A stretch of 64,000 nt of DNA from Actinomycetota bacterium (GTDB taxonomy: Bacteria > Actinomycetota > Thermoleophilia > Gaiellales > F1-60-MAGs149). The DNA is taken from NCBI GenBank assembly GCA_026392355.1, contig JAPLCF010000030.1, positions 248,001 to 312,000 on the forward strand, written 5' to 3'. A program made the position numbers and the translations under genes. Under the pieces are notes generated by a model that worked only from the letters and a program-made list of their open reading frames with translations, was not told where the DNA came from and did not search any database. This document shows positions 50,606-57,733 of the stretch, piece by piece (position 1 is the stretch's first letter; the number at the start of each line of letters is the position of its first letter).

Positions 50606-50806
50606 CTACTGCAGCGACCGCCACACAGCGCCCGCGATCAGCATCAGACCGAGCACGAAGCCGAGTCCGCGGGTCATGATGAGCGTGATGATCATGAGTT
50701 TGCGCTCCGGCGGATCAAGCTGCCGCGACCCTAGCACGCGCACCGAGATGGCCCACACCTGATACGCCGCCAGCCCGAAGCCGGCAGCAAGCAGGGCCCA
50801 ATTCAC
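50606..50806 (-). CDS. Small membrane protein in the hrcA-dnaJ unit
   Basis: 66 residues with two hydrophobic segments (about 3-22 and 42-60) separated by a charged loop (RQLDPPERK). The ATG overlaps the hrcA stop by 4 nt. No family is recognised. The location between hrcA and dnaJ, where usually nothing or grpE/dnaK lies, is unusual. Confidence 0.65.
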   Translation of the reverse strand: MNWALLAAGFGLAAYQVWAISVRVLGSRQLDPPERKLMIITLIMTRGLGFVLGLMLIAGAVWRSLQ

Positions 50807-51840
50807 TCCTCGTAGACGTCCTCGACGTACGCACTGAGCGCGGCCGCCGCACCGCGCACGGCGACGATCGCCTGCGCGTAGTCCATCCGAACCGGACCAA
50901 TCACCGAGACAGCGCCGAGGGTACGGTGCGACAGGCCGTAGCCCGCGGTGATCATCGCGACCGGCCGGAGCGCAGCCTCTTCGTGCTCCTCGCCGATCCG
51001 CACCGTGACGCTATCGCCGCGCAACGCAGCCCGCAGCTGGCCCAGCATCACCGCACGCTCCTCGAGCACCGAGGCGAGTTGCGTCAGCTCCTGCTGATTT
51101 TGGGCACGCAACTCGCTCATCAGACGCGAGGCGCCGCCGACGACGAGACGATCGGCACCCGCCTCGAAGAGCTCGTGGAAGACCGGTGCGATCGCGTCGA
51201 GAAAGTCGCGCTCCCGCACGGGCAGGTCGGGGTCCTCCATACGGCGCCGGACCGTGCGCTCGGAGATCAGCCCACCCGTCAGCGTCTCGTTGAGGTACTC
51301 ACGCGACCACTCCACCAAGCCGGGATCAACCGGTCCATCGAATGCGAAGACGCGCTTGGCGACAGCGCCCGTCCCGCTGATCACCAACATCATCACGACC
51401 TGCGGCTGCAACGAGAGGATCTCGATATGTCGGATATCGACCTCGGCGACGCTCGGCGCACTGGCGATTGCGAGCAGACTGGTTACCTGCGAGAGCGCCT
51501 CGGTCGTGACGCGCAGCGCGTCGTCGACCTCGCGCGAGGCCTCCGTCAACTGCACCTCGAACGGCTGCGCTGCAATGCGCTCGGCGAGCAGCGTGCCGGC
51601 GTAGAACCGATAGCCAAGCTCGGTCGGCACACGACCAGCCGACGTGTGCGGGTGTCCGAGCAGCCCCACCGATTCGAGCCAGGCCAGCTCGTAGCGCAGC
51701 GTCGATGCCGACGTCTCGAAGCCGCGATTCTGCACCAGCGTCTTGGACCCGATCGGCTGTCCAGAGGAGATGTGCTCCTCGATAACGGCGCGCAGCACCT
51801 GCTGGCGGCGTTCGGTGATGTCGAGGTCAGGCAGGCTCAT
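50803..51840 (-). CDS. hrcA: Heat-inducible transcription repressor HrcA
   Basis: 345 residues. The N-terminal winged helix is DITERRQQVLRAVIEEHISSGQPIG...STLRYELAWLESVGLL, then the GRVPTELGYRFYAG motif, and a C-terminal GAF-like domain ending with GPVRMDYAQAIVAV. HrcA represses class I heat-shock genes through CIRCE. The ATG at 51840 lies 14 nt inside hemW. I did not find a CIRCE element (TTAGCACTC-N9-GAGTGCTAA) near it. Confidence 0.95.
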   Translation of the reverse strand: MSLPDLDITERRQQVLRAVIEEHISSGQPIGSKTLVQNRGFETSASTLRYELAWLESVGLLGHPHTSAGRVPTELGYRFYAGTLLAERIAAQPFEVQLTEASREVDDALRVTTEALSQVTSLLAIASAPSVAEVDIRHIEILSLQPQVVMMLVISGTGAVAKRVFAFDGPVDPGLVEWSREYLNETLTGGLISERTVRRRMEDPDLPVRERDFLDAIAPVFHELFEAGADRLVVGGASRLMSELRAQNQQELTQLASVLEERAVMLGQLRAALRGDSVTVRIGEEHEEAALRPVAMITAGYGLSHRTLGAVSVIGPVRMDYAQAIVAVRGAAAALSAYVEDVYEE

Positions 51841-52921
51841 CGTCGAGTAGCTCCGCAACGCAGTCGTGTAGCAGCATGCGTCCTCGTTGCGCAAGCTGGA
51901 TTCTACCGCCCTCGACGCTGGCCAGCCCGAGGCCAACCAGGCGATCGAGCGCTGCCTGATCTAGCACGGCCTCTACCTCTTGAAGTGCCACGCCATCCGC
52001 AAGCCGCAGACCGAGCATCAGCCGCTCCTCAAGACGCGTGCGGGCACTAATCGCCTCGATGGCCGCAGGCGCCGTGAGCGGATCATCGATGTACGCGGCG
52101 AGCTTCGGGCCGTTGACACGACGCTCCCCCGCCACCGTTCCGACCGCGCCGACGCCGAGCCCGAGGTAGTCGCGCCCCTCCCAGTAGGCGCGGTTGTGGC
52201 GCGCCTGATGCTCCGGGCCGCGCGCGAAGGAGGCGATCTCGTACCAGTCGTAGCCGGAGTACGCGAGCGAGTCGATCACGAGCTCCATGTGGCGCTCCAG
52301 CAGCTCGGCCTGCTCCTCGAGCCGCGCGCCGTGATGCACCGCAAAGCGTGTACCCGGTTTCGCCTCCAACTCGTAGGCCGAGACGTGGTCGGGTGCCAGC
52401 TCCTCGATCACCGCCAGATCGCGCCCGAGGTCGCTCTCGCGCTCGCCGGGGATGCCGTAGATCAGGTCGAGCGAGAGCGATGGGGTGCGCGCGGCGCGCA
52501 ACGTGGCGACGGCAGCGCGTACCTGCTCCGGCGTCGTCTCGCGCTCGAGCGTGTCGAGCAGCGGCTGGGCGAAGGTCTGCGCGCCGAGCGACACGCGTAT
52601 GCCGCGTTCGCCCAGCACCGCCGCGAGGTCGGCGTCGACCCCCTCGGGATTGCACTCCACCGTGGTCTCGAGCGACGCCTGCGGCAGCGCGTCGAGGAGG
52701 CGCGCCAGCAACTCGGGTCCGAGGCGCGATGGCGTACCACCACCGACGTAGACCGTCTCAACATCACCCAGCACGTCCCCGCGCCCCGCGAGCTCACGCA
52801 ACAGCGCATCGACGTACGCACCGTGGCGCTCGTCGTGCCCCGTGACGGTGACGAAGTCGCAGTACCCGCAGCGATGTGCGCAGAACGGCACGTGCACGTA
52901 GAGGTGGCGGACGTCGCCCAT
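51827..52921 (-). CDS. hemW: HemW radical-SAM heme chaperone (coproporphyrinogen oxidase-like)
   Basis: 364 residues. The radical-SAM motif is CAHRCGYCDF (CX3CX2C), after HLYVHVPF. YVGGGTPSRL, ECNPEG and GIRVSLGAQTF follow, and a C-terminal HemN_C domain has LEERLMLGLRLADGV. The lack of a fourth nearby Cys (CxxxCxxCxC) separates it from true HemN. HemW delivers heme to respiratory enzymes. It precedes hrcA, as in many Gram-positives. Confidence 0.93.
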   Translation of the reverse strand: MGDVRHLYVHVPFCAHRCGYCDFVTVTGHDERHGAYVDALLRELAGRGDVLGDVETVYVGGGTPSRLGPELLARLLDALPQASLETTVECNPEGVDADLAAVLGERGIRVSLGAQTFAQPLLDTLERETTPEQVRAAVATLRAARTPSLSLDLIYGIPGERESDLGRDLAVIEELAPDHVSAYELEAKPGTRFAVHHGARLEEQAELLERHMELVIDSLAYSGYDWYEIASFARGPEHQARHNRAYWEGRDYLGLGVGAVGTVAGERRVNGPKLAAYIDDPLTAPAAIEAISARTRLEERLMLGLRLADGVALQEVEAVLDQAALDRLVGLGLASVEGGRIQLAQRGRMLLHDCVAELLDDEPA

Positions 52922-52961
52922 GGAACGGATGGTGACCCATCCGCGCACCGCCTGCTCGCGA

Positions 52962-52967
52962 TAGGCT
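52962..52967 (+). promoter_or_regulatory. -10 element of leaderless precorrin-2 dehydrogenase gene
   Basis: TAGGCT is exactly 6 nt before the ATG at 52974. Confidence 0.55.
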
Positions 52968-52973
52968 TCGCAT

Positions 52974-53708
52974 ATGCCTCCTCGCCCCTGTGTCTGCGAC
53001 GCCAAACTCGACCGCTGCGATGCCACGTGCAACGCCAAGATGCTCGAGAAGACCTTCTACATGGCCTGCCTGGATCTCGGTAGCCGCCCCTGCCTCGTGG
53101 TCGGTGCCGGCCCGATCGGTCTCGAGAAGATCGAGGGTCTCCTCGCCGCCAACGCGAAGGTCCACGTCGTCGCCAAACAGGCGGTGGCAGAGGTCCTGGA
53201 GCTCGCAGCTGAGGGCGCAATCACCCTCGAGGAGCGCGAGTACACCCCGGCAGACCTCGTCGGGCACCTGCTCGTCGTTGCGGCGACCGAGGACACCGAG
53301 CTGAACGTCGCGATCTACCGTGCCGCCGAAGAGCGCGCAATGCTCGTCAACGTCGTCGACGTCCCGCCGCTCTGCAACTTCATCCTGCCGGCGATCGTAC
53401 GCAGCGGGCCGATCTCGATCGCGATCTCCACGTCGGGCGCGAGCCCCGCGCTGGCCAAGCGCCTCAAGCGCGAGATCCTCGAGACGTACGGCGAGCCGCA
53501 CGCCAAGCTCGCGGTCATGCTCAACGGCGTCCGTGGCTGGGCCAAGGACCTCTTCCCAACGTACGAGGACCGCAAGGTCTTCTTCGAGGGGATCGTCAAC
53601 GGCGAGCCCGATCCGATCGAGATGCTGCGCAACGGCGACAGCGAGGGCGTTCGCGCGTTGATCCGCGAGCGCCAAGACGTCGCCGAGACGCTCTTTACCG
53701 CCTCGTAG
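52974..53708 (+). CDS. Precorrin-2 dehydrogenase / sirohydrochlorin ferrochelatase (CysG N-domain type) with Cys-rich N-terminus
   Basis: 244 residues. The family oxidises precorrin-2 with NAD and may insert iron to make siroheme. The NAD motif is CLVVGAGPIGLEKIEGLL. The active-site region DVPPLCNFILPAIVRSGPISIAIS and SPALAKRLKREI are canonical. Before the domain there are about 30 extra residues with four cysteines (C6, C8, C15, C19). The leaderless hexamer 6 nt before 52974 supports translation of this extension, though internal ATGs at 53040 and 53061 exist. It is divergent from hemW. Confidence 0.85.
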   Translation: MPPRPCVCDAKLDRCDATCNAKMLEKTFYMACLDLGSRPCLVVGAGPIGLEKIEGLLAANAKVHVVAKQAVAEVLELAAEGAITLEEREYTPADLVGHLLVVAATEDTELNVAIYRAAEERAMLVNVVDVPPLCNFILPAIVRSGPISIAISTSGASPALAKRLKREILETYGEPHAKLAVMLNGVRGWAKDLFPTYEDRKVFFEGIVNGEPDPIEMLRNGDSEGVRALIRERQDVAETLFTAS

Positions 53709-53722
53709 CGGCGCCTTGCCCA

Positions 53723-53752
53723 TTGACGCTCGGCCCGCTGCGCGCTTATCGT
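53723..53752 (+). promoter_or_regulatory. Promoter of the HemL-like gene
   Basis: TTGACG (53723-53728) and TATCGT (53747-53752) with an 18-bp spacer. The leader of about 34 nt contains GAGGAGG just before the ATG at 53793. Confidence 0.6.
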
Positions 53753-53792
53753 GTGTCAACTGACCGCGCAATCAGCGCGCTGAGGAGGAACC

Positions 53793-55178
53793 ATGGCCGT
53801 ACGCACCCCTGTCGAGCTTGACCGCGAGCGCATCGCCGAACTGACTGCGCGCGAGGCGAAGAAGCTGGATGCGAACACGTCTGCGTCGGGTCGCATGTAC
53901 GAGCGCGCCCAGGTCTCGCTGTCGGGTGGCGTCGCTTCGTCCTACCAGTTCCGCGATCCGTGGCCGATCTATCTCGAGCGCGGCATTGGCTCGCACGTCT
54001 GGGACGTCGACGGCACCGAGATGGTCGACTTCCACAACGGGTTCGGCTCGATGGTCCAGGGCCACGCCCATCCGGTCATCACGAAAGCCGTCGTTGAGCG
54101 CATGGAGCAGGGCACGCACTTCGCCGCCCCGACCGAGGACGCGATCATCGTCGCCGACGAGTTGAAGCGCCGCTGGGGCCTGCCGCAGTGGCGGTACACG
54201 AACTCGGGCTCCGAGGCCACGATGGACGCAATCCGTATCGCCCGCGCCGCGACGGGCCGCGACACGATCATCAAGATCTTCGGCTCGTACCACGGTCACC
54301 ACGACTACGTGATGGTCTCGATCGGCGTGGACTACGCCTCGATCGGCGACCGCGAGAACTACGCGTCCCTCCCCTACGGTGGCGGCATCCCGAAGGCCGT
54401 TGCCGACATGACGATCCCCGTGCCGTTCAATGACGCGCCCGCCATGGAGCGCCGCATCGAGCGCCTCGCGGAAGAGGGTCGCCTGCCTGCCTGCGTGATC
54501 ATGGAGGCAGCGATGATGAACCTCGGCGTCGTGCTCCCGGAGCCCGGCTACCTTGAAGCCGTCCGCGAGATCACGAAGAAGCACGGCATCGTCCTGATCT
54601 TTGACGAGGTTAAGACCGGCATGACGATCGCCCCCGGCGGCGCCGTCGAGAAGTTCGGTGTGACGCCCGACATGGTCACGCTCGCCAAGGCGCTCGGTGG
54701 TGGACTGCCGATCGGTGCCATCGGCGGCACCGACGAGATCATGGAGGTCGTCCGCAACGGCTCCGTCTACCAGGTCGGTACGTACAACGGCAATCCGCTC
54801 GGCATGGCCGCAGCGCGCGCCAATCTCCTCGACGTTATGACCCCCGAGGCGTACGAGCACCTCGACACGCTCAACGACTTCATGCTCGAGGGCTGTTCGG
54901 CCGTGCTCGACAAGCACAACCTGCCGGGCTACACGGTCGGCATCAGCTCCAAGGGCTGCGTGACGTTCGCGAAGAACCCGATCGTCGACTACGAGTCCTT
55001 CAAGTCGCAGCAGGACGGCGAGCTGTGCGACCTCGCGTGGCTGTACAACATGAACCGCGGAGTCTTCATGACCCCGGGTCGCGAGGAGGAGTGGACGCTC
55101 TCGATCGCCCACTCGATCGAAGACTGCGCCCGCTTTGTGGACGCGTTTGAGGAGATGGCCGCAGACCTCACCGCGTAG
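53793..55178 (+). CDS. Class III aminotransferase, glutamate-1-semialdehyde aminomutase-like
   Basis: 461 residues, PLP enzyme of the HemL group. NSGSEATMDAIRIARAATGRD and GSYHGHHD correspond to HemL. The PLP Asp is in LIFDEVKTGM and the Schiff-base Lys in TLAKALGGGLPIGAIGG. HemL proper is about 430 residues and has DEVMTGFR, so this could be a HemL paralogue with another substrate. GAGGAGG before the ATG is the strongest Shine-Dalgarno sequence seen here, and a good promoter precedes it, so expression is probably high. It lies near other tetrapyrrole genes. Confidence 0.75.
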   Translation: MAVRTPVELDRERIAELTAREAKKLDANTSASGRMYERAQVSLSGGVASSYQFRDPWPIYLERGIGSHVWDVDGTEMVDFHNGFGSMVQGHAHPVITKAVVERMEQGTHFAAPTEDAIIVADELKRRWGLPQWRYTNSGSEATMDAIRIARAATGRDTIIKIFGSYHGHHDYVMVSIGVDYASIGDRENYASLPYGGGIPKAVADMTIPVPFNDAPAMERRIERLAEEGRLPACVIMEAAMMNLGVVLPEPGYLEAVREITKKHGIVLIFDEVKTGMTIAPGGAVEKFGVTPDMVTLAKALGGGLPIGAIGGTDEIMEVVRNGSVYQVGTYNGNPLGMAAARANLLDVMTPEAYEHLDTLNDFMLEGCSAVLDKHNLPGYTVGISSKGCVTFAKNPIVDYESFKSQQDGELCDLAWLYNMNRGVFMTPGREEEWTLSIAHSIEDCARFVDAFEEMAADLTA

Positions 55179-55243
55179 CGGCGAGGTCTGCGCAGCCGAA
55201 CCCGTGGTGACGGCGGACACAGTCCGGCGCCACCACGCGTAAC

Positions 55244-55292
55244 GCACGAAGCTCCCCGAACGTGCAGCGTTCGGTCGGTTGGAGCTTCGTGC
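55244..55292 (+). repeat. Long two-tier stem-loop
   Basis: GCACGAAGCTCC (55244-55255) pairs perfectly with GGAGCTTCGTGC (55281-55292). Inside, CCGAACG (55256-55262) pairs with CGTTCGG (55268-55274) around loop TGCAG. A 6-nt bulge (TCGGTT) remains on one side. No T tract follows. Confidence 0.8.
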
Positions 55293-55319
55293 GCATCTGA
55301 CGGCGTAATCCGGAACGAC

Positions 55320-55365
55320 AAGGGGCGGGGTGACAGGGCAACGCCCTGTCACCCCGCCCCTTTTT
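55320..55365. terminator. Strong bidirectional intrinsic terminator
   Basis: A perfect 20-bp stem (arms 55320-55339 and 55343-55362) with a 3-nt AAC loop ends in TTTTT (55361-55365); the other strand also ends its stem with a short T run. It follows the HemL-like gene and faces the unit at 55664-56176. Confidence 0.9.
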
Positions 55366-55397
55366 CATTGCCGTATTGCCGCCGTTGCATCCCGCAG

Positions 55398-55469
55398 GGA
55401 TCCGGGTCCAAATTGTCCGGTTATCCCGGATATGGCGCGGCCGGAGAATGACAATTTGGACCCGGATCC
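55398..55469. repeat. 20-bp perfect inverted repeat
   Basis: The arm 55398-55417 (GGATCCGGGTCCAAATTGTC) is the exact reverse complement of 55450-55469, with a 32-nt spacer. The right arm ends at the GGATCC that begins the tandem repeat array. Confidence 0.9.
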
Positions 55470-55613
55470 ATGTCATGCAGAACGGCCCCGACGACACAAA
55501 TGCCCTGGATGCCGGATCCATGTCATGCAGAACGGCCCCAACGACACAAATGCCCTGGATGCCGGATCCATGTCATGCAGAACGGCCCCGACGACACAAG
55601 AGCCCTGGATCCA
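55464..55613. repeat. Tandem array of three 50-bp direct repeats
   Basis: Units start with GGATCCATGTCATGCAGAAC at 55464, 55514 and 55564. Units 1 and 2 differ by a single base (G/A at position 27); unit 3 is the same for its first 36 bp, then diverges. There are no spacers, so this is a minisatellite-like array and not CRISPR. Confidence 0.92.
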
Positions 55614-55635
55614 CAAAGGCCCCGATCGAGCAAAT

Positions 55636-55651
55636 CTGGACCCGGGTCCAG
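55636..55651. repeat. 16-bp palindrome
   Basis: CTGGACCCGGGTCCAG is perfectly palindromic and shares GGACCC/GGGTCC with the 20-bp inverted repeat arms at 55398-55469. It ends 12 bp before the stop of the gene at 55664. Confidence 0.8.
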
Positions 55652-55663
55652 ACTCGCAGCCAC

Positions 55664-56176
55664 CTACCCCGTCGTCGTCGTCGGCGTCGGCGCCGTCGTG
55701 ACTGGCACCTGCCCGGCGTCCGCGATGATCTGCTGGGCCTGCGCGATGATCTTCTTGTACGCGTCCACGGCAGCGGTAACGCCGGCGTTGTAGCCCTCGG
55801 GATATCCGCCTTGTGAGCCCTCATTGTTCTTGACGTCGGCACGACCCTTGGCATAGCCCTTCGCAAAACCTTGGTCGTACTTGGCGCTCAGCCGGTCGTT
55901 GGCGATCTGCTTCGTGTCGCGCACGCCGGCCTTGTACCCCGCGGCGCGCGCCGCATCGACATCGTTCTGCTCCTGGTTGGAGCCGCCCGCAGCCTCCGTG
56001 AACAGATTGGTCCGTCCGTGCACTGCGTCGACCACGATCGTGGTGATGACGGCAGTCACGAGGACAATCACGATCGCAGCGAGGAAGGCAGCGATGATGC
56101 CGCGCAGGCGCTTGGGCTTCTTCGGGACGGGGGTCTGCTCAGCCGACGTATCGGCAGAGCGCTTGCTGGCGGCCAT
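55664..56176 (-). CDS. Membrane-anchored protein with Gly/Tyr-rich repeat region
   Basis: 170 residues. A polar, Lys/Pro-rich N-terminus precedes one membrane helix (about 27-50). The outer part has repeated YxxG-type elements (AGYKAG, YDQGFAKGYAKG, GYPEGYNAG), then a short helix and a Thr/Pro tail. No catalytic motif is visible and no function can be assigned. TATCGT lies 8 nt before the ATG. Confidence 0.65.
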   Translation of the reverse strand: MAASKRSADTSAEQTPVPKKPKRLRGIIAAFLAAIVIVLVTAVITTIVVDAVHGRTNLFTEAAGGSNQEQNDVDAARAAGYKAGVRDTKQIANDRLSAKYDQGFAKGYAKGRADVKNNEGSQGGYPEGYNAGVTAAVDAYKKIIAQAQQIIADAGQVPVTTAPTPTTTTG

Positions 56177-56184
56177 CTGCCCTC

Positions 56185-56190
56185 ACGATA
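56185..56190 (-). promoter_or_regulatory. -10-like element of the gene at 55664-56176
   Basis: TATCGT on the minus strand, 8 nt before the ATG at 56176. Confidence 0.4.
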
Positions 56191-56222
56191 CGCGCTGCTT
56201 TGCCGCTCTCCTGCGCGCGGGG

Positions 56223-57659
56223 CTACAGAGCGGCGCGAGCGCGCTGCAGGCGCGCCAGCGCCTCATCGCGTCCGAGGAACGCAATCGACTCGTACAGACC
56301 AGGCGCCACCGTGGAACCGGTCACCGCAATGCGAATCGGCGTGAACGCGTTCTTCGGCTTGAGACCGAGCAGATCACAGATGCTGCGCAGGCTTCCCTCG
56401 ATCGCGTCAGGCGAAAACTGCGCAATCGCTCCCAACATCGTGATGGCAGCGTCGAGCACCTTCGGCGCGTTCTCGTCGGCTTTCAGCTTTTCCCACGCCA
56501 CGGGATCGGGCTCCCGATCGATCAGCAGCGATCCGGCCAGCGCGTCGAACTCGCCGAACGCACCGAGCTTCTCCTGCACCATCGGTACGAGCTCGCCGAG
56601 GCGCGGATTGCCGGCCAGCGGCGAGTCGGCATCGACAAGGTGCTCCTCGAGGGCAGCGGCATAGGTGTCGGCCCCCAACTCGCGCAGGTACGCGCCGTTC
56701 ATCCACGCCAGCTTCTGGTGATCAAACACGGCCGGCGCCGGGTTGACGCGCTCGAGCGAGAAGCGCTCGATCAGCTCGTCGATGCTCATGATCTCGGTCT
56801 CGCCGTCCCAACTCCAGCCCAGCAGGGCGAGGAAGTTGACGAGTGCGTGCGGCAGGTAGCCCTGCTCGCGGAACTCCTCCACGCTGGCGGCGCCATGGCG
56901 CTTGGACAGGCGCTTCTTGTCGGGCCCCAGGATCATCGACAGATGCGCCGTGGTCGGGAACGTCCCCCCGAGCGCCTCGATCAGGAGCTTCTGGCGCGGC
57001 GTTGACGGCAGCAGGTCCTCGCCGCGGATCACGTGCGTAATGCCCATCGCCATGTCGTCGAGCGGATTGGCGAGCTGGTACGTGGGAGCACCACCGCCAC
57101 GCATCAGCACGGTGTCGCCGAGCAGACGATGCTCAAAGGCCACGCGACCACGCACAAGATCCTCGATCACGGTCTCGCCCTCGAGCGGCGTGCGGAAGCG
57201 GATAATCGCCGGACGCCCCTCGCCTTCGAAGCGACTGATCTGCTCGCTCGTCAGATCGCGATGTAGGCGCGTGGGCGCGGCAGGATCGTCGGTGTGGCGG
57301 GCGGCGGTTCGTGCAGCCTCGAGCTCTTCCGGCGTCTGGTAGCAGCGATAGGCAAGGCCCTGCTCGAGCAGCGTGTCGACGGCGGCCTGGTACGTCTCTG
57401 CGCGCTCGCTCTGCAGGTACGGACCGTTGGGCCCGCCGGTGCGGGGCGACTCGTCGAAGTCGAGTCCGAGCCAGTCCAGCGAGCGCTGAATCTGCTCGAT
57501 CGCACCCTCGGTCTCGCGCTCCGTATCGGTGTCCTCAATGCGCAGAACCGTCACGCCACCGTGGTGCCGGGCGAACAGCCAGTTGTAGAGCGCGGTGCGC
57601 ACACCTCCCACGTGAAGGAAACCGGTGGGCGACGGGGCGAAGCGGACGCGGACAGTCAT
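56223..57659 (-). CDS. gltX: Glutamyl-tRNA synthetase
   Basis: 478 residues, class I synthetase. The HIGH-type motif is PSPTGFLHVGGVRTAL and the KMSKS-type motif KKRLSKRHGA. FEGEGRPAIIRFR and THVIRGEDLLPSTPRQ are family blocks. The ATG at 57659 is favoured by TACGTT 7 nt upstream and by starting with MTVRVRFAPSPTG; an upstream in-frame Met at 57692 is unlikely. Whether it charges tRNA-Gln too depends on gatCAB, not seen here. Confidence 0.95.
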   Translation of the reverse strand: MTVRVRFAPSPTGFLHVGGVRTALYNWLFARHHGGVTVLRIEDTDTERETEGAIEQIQRSLDWLGLDFDESPRTGGPNGPYLQSERAETYQAAVDTLLEQGLAYRCYQTPEELEAARTAARHTDDPAAPTRLHRDLTSEQISRFEGEGRPAIIRFRTPLEGETVIEDLVRGRVAFEHRLLGDTVLMRGGGAPTYQLANPLDDMAMGITHVIRGEDLLPSTPRQKLLIEALGGTFPTTAHLSMILGPDKKRLSKRHGAASVEEFREQGYLPHALVNFLALLGWSWDGETEIMSIDELIERFSLERVNPAPAVFDHQKLAWMNGAYLRELGADTYAAALEEHLVDADSPLAGNPRLGELVPMVQEKLGAFGEFDALAGSLLIDREPDPVAWEKLKADENAPKVLDAAITMLGAIAQFSPDAIEGSLRSICDLLGLKPKNAFTPIRIAVTGSTVAPGLYESIAFLGRDEALARLQRARAAL

Positions 57660-57666
57660 GTACGGA

Positions 57667-57672
57667 AACGTA
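57667..57672 (-). promoter_or_regulatory. -10 element of leaderless gltX
   Basis: TACGTT on the minus strand, 7 nt before the ATG at 57659. Confidence 0.45.
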
Positions 57673-57721
57673 CCGCTGTGCGCGATCGTCACGCAGCACC
57701 GGCACCCGCGGCCTCGCTCCG

Positions 57722-57727
57722 TATGCT
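57722..57727 (+). promoter_or_regulatory. -10 element of leaderless nfo
   Basis: TATGCT is exactly 6 nt before the GTG at 57734. The divergent gltX hexamer is 50 bp away. Confidence 0.55.
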
Positions 57728-57733
57728 GCCTCC

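Larger units (their letters stand above)
55179..55663. other. Gene-free intergenic region rich in hairpins and repeats
   Basis: The 485 bp between the HemL-like gene and the convergent gene at 55664 hold no convincing CDS. In order they contain a 12+7-bp stem-loop (55244-55292), a 20-bp terminator stem (55320-55365), a 20-bp inverted repeat pair (55398-55469), three 50-bp tandem repeats (55464-55613) and a 16-bp palindrome (55636-55651). Short frames through the tandem repeats are artefacts of the repetition. Confidence 0.9.

Noticed and set aside
50803-53000. CIRCE operator for HrcA
   Set aside because: No TTAGCACTC-N9-GAGTGCTAA-like repeat was seen near hemW, hrcA or dnaJ; it may lie at groESL or dnaK outside the window.
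55256-55274. CGAAC...GTTCG pairing as a third LexA box
   Set aside because: The half-sites are 7 nt apart instead of 4, and the sequence is the inner stem of a longer hairpin.
55464-55613. Regular 50-bp repeats as a CRISPR array
   Set aside because: The units are contiguous direct repeats with no unique spacers, and no cas genes are present.
55376-55816. Open reading frames through the tandem repeats on both strands
   Set aside because: They are created by the 50-bp repetition (not a multiple of 3, so all frames cycle), have no start signals and overlap a better minus-strand gene.
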